Below the pieces are notes generated by a model. That model searched no databases, was not told the DNA's origin, and saw only the letters and a list, made by a program, of their open reading frames with translations. Of a stretch of DNA of 64,000 bases, positions 59,481-64,000 are shown piece by piece. Origin of the DNA: Aselliscus stoliczkanus (Eukaryota; Chordata; Mammalia; Chiroptera; Hipposideridae); contig CM066734.1 of NCBI GenBank assembly GCA_033961575.1, forward strand, positions 79,739,001 through 79,803,000, in the 5' to 3' direction. Both the position numbers and the translations under genes were made by a program. Numbering within the stretch: position 1 is the stretch's first letter; the number at the start of each line of letters is the position of its first letter.

Positions 59481-60239
59481 GTTGATAGAAGTTTAAAGTA
59501 TGCTCCCATTGAAAGGAAATCATTGGACCTGTAAATGGCAGTACATACAATGTTTCCAAAGCCACTTCTTGCATAATAAGAGAGAATCTTCCTGTGGATG
59601 CTTACACATATAATTATAAAAAGGGGATGCAGTTAAGCATTGCTCATTGATAAAATATTAGATGCTGTGAGCCAAATCACCACAAAAGGAATGAGCAGCT
59701 TCCAAATTTGACCTAGTTAATCCAAAGTTGGATAAAGAAAAATATAATGCGCACAATTTTTGGCACTAATTTTTGCAAAGATAAAACACATGATTATATT
59801 TTAGTTGAAAAAGTCTAATTATTCTACTCAAGTACATTTTATATACTTTAAAAAAATGTCATTAACTCACTTCCTTCTCTTGTCTCCTTTATCCTTAAGA
59901 GAAAAATAAAGCTTTCAGTTTTCCCTATTGCTTATAAAAATCTGTAGAAAATTCAGTCCATATAGGTACTCATGCATTAAAATCAGTCTTTTAATGTTTA
60001 ATTCAAGAATTCCCAAAAGGGAAATAAGTAGTTGAGTATACCCAGTGATTTACATACTATATATGTGTCAACAAATATACAGATCAGGAATTCCTTTCAT
60101 TTCCTTTTGTTTCATGTTATGTTTTCCTTCTTTGGTTGCACCTGAATTTTAATTCTGTTCACATTCCGCTATTTGAAGGAAAGTGGCCTGAAGTGAACAG
60201 CAAGAGGAGAGCACTAAATTGAGCACGTAAATCACTTCT

Positions 60240-60440
60240 TCCCCAGTTCCATAGCCGATTTAAAGAGCATCCTGGCACTAATGCTTGGAAATAATATACT
60301 GTCGAGCCCGACACAGCGGAGGGACTCTACTTCAAATTATAGGATAGTCCAGGTGACCATGCAATTACAATTAACCTCCTGTCCACAATGGCAGTGATAA
60401 ACAGCTATGCGAGTGATGGGTCTAGGAAAGTACTTAGGTA
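60240..60440. other. Candidate conserved noncoding element in intron 3
   Basis: A unique-looking patch in AT-rich surroundings. It retains several CpGs (ctgtcgagcccgacacagcg, ctatgcgagtgatg) and homeodomain-like cores (catgcaattacaattaacct). No ORF and no repeat match. The call is inference only. Confidence 0.3.
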
Positions 60441-60841
60441 ACTGTAAAAGAGATTTCTGAGGTTTTAGTGTATAAAAAACTATTTTCAATTAAAACCTCT
60501 CACAATTTCAAAAATGATTTCCTGGTAAATGTAACAGTTCCCTTTTGTATTAAAACAGCTATATAATATGATATAATAAAAGCAGCTATAAGAATATCTG
60601 ACACATAATAGGTGCTAAAGAAATGCTTATGAAAAGAAGGAAACAATATAAGGACATGTGCAGAAACCCACAATCTTTTTAATCCCCAAGCATCTGTCCA
60701 ATATTTGAAACAGATTTTCAAAGCATAATTTTTGCCCAGTCAAGTTTTTAGGAAATAACTATAGTGATATACTAACATCAATGTCAATAAATGTATTCCC
60801 TTTGCAGTTCATAAACATATATGTGTACACATGTGTATGTG

Positions 60842-60845
<4 letters not shown>
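60441..60845. other. Intronic stretch, possible MIR tail
   Basis: ctgacacataataggtgcta near 60599 resembles a MIR/L2 tail. Nothing else recognised. Confidence 0.4.
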
Positions 60846-60881
<36 letters not shown>

Positions 60882-60889
60882 TATGGTGC

Positions 60890-60934
<45 letters not shown>
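60846..60934. repeat. Compound (AT)n / (CA)n microsatellite
   Basis: AT units to 60878, a 14-bp spacer, then about 20 CA units from 60893. Confidence 0.97.
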
Positions 60935-60938
<4 letters not shown>

Positions 60939-61839
60939 ACAAATCAGGTTATGTGTATTCTTCATACAGAGAGAGAACAAGGGAGAAAGAGAAATATGAA
61001 ACATTATTCATAATTTTCATTGTTTATGTGGTAGATACATATATAGTGAATGTATTTAACTGCTCATTAATAGATATCATGGTTTAACAAGTCTTTGCGA
61101 GCCAAGAAATGTCCAACCTTTGAATCACATAAGTGAGCTTGTGTATGTAAAACTGGAACTATAATATGCACATACATAACCCATACCCTCTAATATATGC
61201 CTAGCTGGAACTCAATAAATTAAATTGATATAGTAATAATAGTATTTGCAATAAAATTTTTCCAAGAAAGTTATCGATCCACTCAAAGTTCTGGTAGATG
61301 TTATTATGAACTAAATTCTAGAAAGCAATATTTTCTAATTCAAAATGACATTATAATCATACAAATTTAGAAACATTGAAATTCAATGTTAACACTAATA
61401 TATATAAATAAGATAATTAAGAAAGCAATTAAACTTTCAACAATTAAAAAAAATACTATGTATTCTTTAATGTGAGAGGTGCCAAGTGAATATAGAAGTA
61501 AGATAATACAATGAATCTGGTTTCAAATTTCTTACATTCTAACTTAGGAAACAAATCAGTCACAGAGTTTTTCAAAATTAACCCCATTAGTACAAATTGT
61601 GAGGACGAAATTCAAGAATGATTTACACAGTTAGAGAAAATTTATGGAGCTGTTAGGATTAGAGTTATGCCTGGTAATTGAAAAAAACCTAAACTTAAAA
61701 CAGATGAAATAAACAGAATAACAGATTTAATGGTTGATTCTGAATATGATGATGAAGGGCTTTGAAAATAAGACACAGATTTAAATTGGATTTGTAAAAA
61801 ATATGGAGCCGTTGTTGTCTGTATGTAAAAATGTGTGCA

Positions 61840-61841
<2 letters not shown>
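60935..61841. other. Intronic AT-rich stretch, nothing recognised
   Basis: No recognisable element. Confidence 0.45.

Positions 61842-61872
<31 letters not shown>
61842..61872. repeat. (GT)n microsatellite
   Basis: About 15 pure units. Confidence 0.96.
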
Positions 61873-61875
<3 letters not shown>

Positions 61876-62463
61876 TATAAAACAAAAGAATGATGTGGTT
61901 GGCATAGAATTAAGGGCTCTTTTGGACAGTTAGAAATCCAACATAAATTGTAGAAATTGTTGAATAAATTGTAGAAAACCAGCATAAATTGAGAGGCTGT
62001 ATTAGGATAATAGCTTATCTCGATAGATGAAATGGGAATAAGGCAATTTTTACATGACAGACGTCCAATCATTTCTGTAGGTATTTCACTTTCTATACAT
62101 AACCTCTCTAAGCCTCAGCCTTCTATGCTGTATTTATGATTAATTGCAATACATAATAATGCTATGGTGAAGACAGCCAGATCTCTATTTATTAAAGGTT
62201 TTCTCCTTGTATCTTAAGAACAGAATCTATATTGGGTGTGACAATGTACCCATTTATCAGTTCTCCTTATAGAATCAGGATGGGGAGAATTCAATGAAAT
62301 GAAAGCAGAAGTTGTGTGTTGCTTCCAGGAAAGTGCTTTAAGGAGTGCTGACTTAACTGGAAGGCATACCTTCTATTCTTTTTGCCCTTTTCTCATTCCT
62401 CTGGCCTAGAATGTGGATTCGATGATTGGTTATCCAGAAGTCATCTACAACTAGACAACTAGA
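61873..62463. other. Intronic stretch, possible MIR fragment
   Basis: ctctctaagcctcagccttc near 62104 is MIR-like. No gene. Confidence 0.4.
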
Positions 62464-62470
62464 CCAGGAG

Positions 62471-62619
62471 CTTTTTTTTTTTTTTTTAGCTGAACCATCC
62501 TGCTACCTGTTGGCAGCTCAGCGGCTGCTCAGCTCGGGCTGGGCATCAAACTGCTGTTGCTCAGAGCTCAGCTCGCACTCTTCAGCGAGCTCTTAACCAA
62601 CTGAGACACTTGGCCTGCC
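62471..62619 (-). mobile_element. Short-form tRNA-derived SINE (ggctcag type), minus
   Basis: T-run, then the inverse of ggtagcaggatggttcagct, caacagcagtttgatgccca and ggttaagagctcgctgaaga, ending at a 5' gggcaggccaagtgtctcag. A short TSD ccaggag lies at 62464-62470 and 62620-62626. Confidence 0.9.
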
Positions 62620-62653
62620 CCAGGAGGTTTTTTAAATAATGAAAGATTTCCAT

Positions 62654-62781
62654 GGGCCGGCTGAGTGGCGAGGTGGTTAGGAGCTGGCTTGGGACGCCAG
62701 CGGCCCCGGTTCGGGTCCCATATATGAGGGTCAGTGACACTGCCCTCAAAAAAAAAAAAAAAGAAAAGAAAAATGAAAAAA
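62654..62781 (+). mobile_element. Short-form tRNA-derived SINE (ggcgcag type) with imperfect 13-bp TSD
   Basis: gggccggctgagtggcgagg, tggttaggagctggcttggg, cagcggccccggttcgggtc, ending tcagtgacactgccctc plus a mixed A tail. Direct repeats gaaagatttccat (62641-62653) and gaaagttatccat (62782-62794) differ at two bases. Confidence 0.9.
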
Positions 62782-63049
62782 GAAAGTTATCCATTCAGGA
62801 AGGCTTTGCAGAATGACAAGGACCTGGGTATCTGGTGATAAAGAGATATCACATCAGTCTTGGGCTGAGTACTCCAGACATCTTTTACATGAAAGAAAAA
62901 CAATTTCACTTATTTAGGGAATGAAACTTGTTTAGGTCTTTGAATTTTCACTTATATTTAGTGAATATAATTCCAATGGACACCTATACCTCTCCCATAA
63001 GTTTAATGTCACGTGATGATTTGATATACTCATATGTATACATTTTGAA

Positions 63050-63770
63050 AATATTCTAACACCAAGTTAATTACCACATCCATCACTTCACAAAGTTGTA
63101 CAGTTACTTTTATTGAGGGGTGAGATTCCCTTAATATCTTTCTTAGCACATTTCAACTTTATAATACAGTATTATGAAAACTAGTTACCATGTTATACAT
63201 TAGGTCTTCAGATCTTATTCATTTTATTACTGAAAGTTTATTCCCTTTTACCAAACTCTTCCTATTTCCCTCATCTCCTGGCAACCACCATTCAACTGTT
63301 TCTGTGAGTTCAATTTTGTTTGTTTTTTTGTTTTTTATGTTTCTGTTTTGTGTAAGATTCCACATATGATGCTACTCTGTAGTATTTGTCATTGTCTGGC
63401 TTATTTCTCTTAGCAAAATGCTCTCCGGGTTCATCTATGTTGTTACAAATGGCCAAAAGACTGAGTAATATACCTATATGTGTGAGTGTGTATAGTCTCA
63501 CATTTTCTTTATCCATTCGTGCATCTTCAGGCACTTAGGTTGTTTCCATATCCTGGCTAAAATGAACAATACTACAATGAACACAGAAGTAAGATGCCTT
63601 TTGAAATGGTGATTTCATTATCCTTTGGATAAATACCCAGAAGTGGGATTGCTGGATCATATGATAGTTCTACTTTTAAGTTTTTGAGGAACCTCCATAC
63701 TGTTATCCATAATGGTTTTACCAGTTTACATTCCTGCCAACAATGTACAAGGACTAAAAGGGGCATTACT
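63050..63770 (-). mobile_element. Older LINE-1 3' end (ORF2 C-terminus and 3' UTR), minus
   Basis: The minus-strand frame at 63572-63766 reads [40 protein letters not shown]: the L1 ORF2 C-terminal signature. Downstream the 3' UTR lacks the type A and B ends of the other copies, implying an older subfamily. It is truncated at both ends. Confidence 0.85.
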
Positions 63771-64000
63771 TTTAAAAATACTTTCCAACTTTAAAATGGA
63801 AACTCAAATTATAAAGTCTCTTCTGATACATTCAGATTGTTCATATACCCTACAGTAATCAAACAGATTAAGATGTCATGCAAAGTAGAAATAGCAATGT
63901 TATTCCATGTATATGTATATTATTTACTTTATGGATAATTTTCTGCCAAGGGTCTGAAACATGACAAAAGATAAATCACAAAGGTTGCCTCAGACTCTGA

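Larger units (their letters stand above)
31113..64000 (-). other. EPHA5: EPHA5 intron 3 (partial, runs off the window)
   Basis: From exon 4 to the window end no further exon is found; the large ephrin-binding exon 3 (about 660 bp in Eph genes) is absent. EPHA5 is known for very large 5' introns, so 33 kb of intron is unsurprising. It holds the repeats described separately. Confidence 0.85.

Overview
The window is vertebrate, almost certainly bat, nuclear DNA. It is AT-rich, dense in interspersed repeats and microsatellites, and has no compact operon-like coding. Two small exons with canonical splice sites carry the only host protein-coding sequence I can support. Both lie on the minus strand and encode consecutive parts of an EphA receptor tyrosine kinase that I identify as EPHA5: the cysteine-rich exon 4 (30957-31112, 156 bp) and the first fibronectin type III exon 5 (26571-26906, 336 bp). 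Both exons begin and end in phase 1, and the split codons join correctly across the intron (A|GA = Arg). The window therefore reads, from high to low coordinate: the 3' part of a very large intron 3 (31113-64000), exon 4, intron 4 (4,050 bp), exon 5, and the 5' part of intron 5 (1-26570).

The organism call rests on the SINEs. At least a dozen copies start with a tRNA-like head close to GGCCGGCCGAGTGGCGCAG. Several carry a long 3' body ending in CCCCAATAAAATCTTT. From memory this fits rhinolophoid-type (Yinpterochiroptera) bat SINEs of the Rhin class. Bat is fairly secure; the exact family is inference. L1 3' ends, MIR, L2-like, MER5-like, Tigger-like and LTR remnants are normal for a placental mammal.

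Layout. 1-1135: SINEs and an L1 3' end. 1140-9400: old repeats, a 5'-truncated L1 with a perfect 12-bp target-site duplication (TSD), and microsatellites. 9381-9443: a 63-bp micro-L1 insertion. 10300-17700: ancient LINE-like and MIR copies plus SINEs. 18094-22450: an AT tract and GGAA tracts bracketing a solo-type LTR, then a probable ancient retroviral LTR and internal region. 22568-23013: a complete 446-bp SINE. 26571-31112: the EPHA5 exons. 31900-37800: SINEs and a CA/GT inverted repeat. 40555-40875: an L1 end next to a TIR element that contains a mariner (MADE1-like) half-element. 44230-47510: an ancient repeat split by a 2.69-kb composite L1 and by a SINE. 48100-50460: a possible LTR, a Tigger-like element with TIRs, and an old repeat. 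52514-53179: a micro-L1 and a 32-bp tailless SINE-head insertion. 58191-58846: a second Tigger-like element. 62464-63770: two SINEs and an L1 3' end.

I see no new gene system. The most interesting signals are retrotransposition products whose structure can be read directly: a composite L1 that looks like a 3' transduction, a tailless SINE head with a perfect TSD, two very short L1 insertions, SINE families that share exchangeable 3' modules, and a MADE1-like mariner fragment nested in another DNA transposon.
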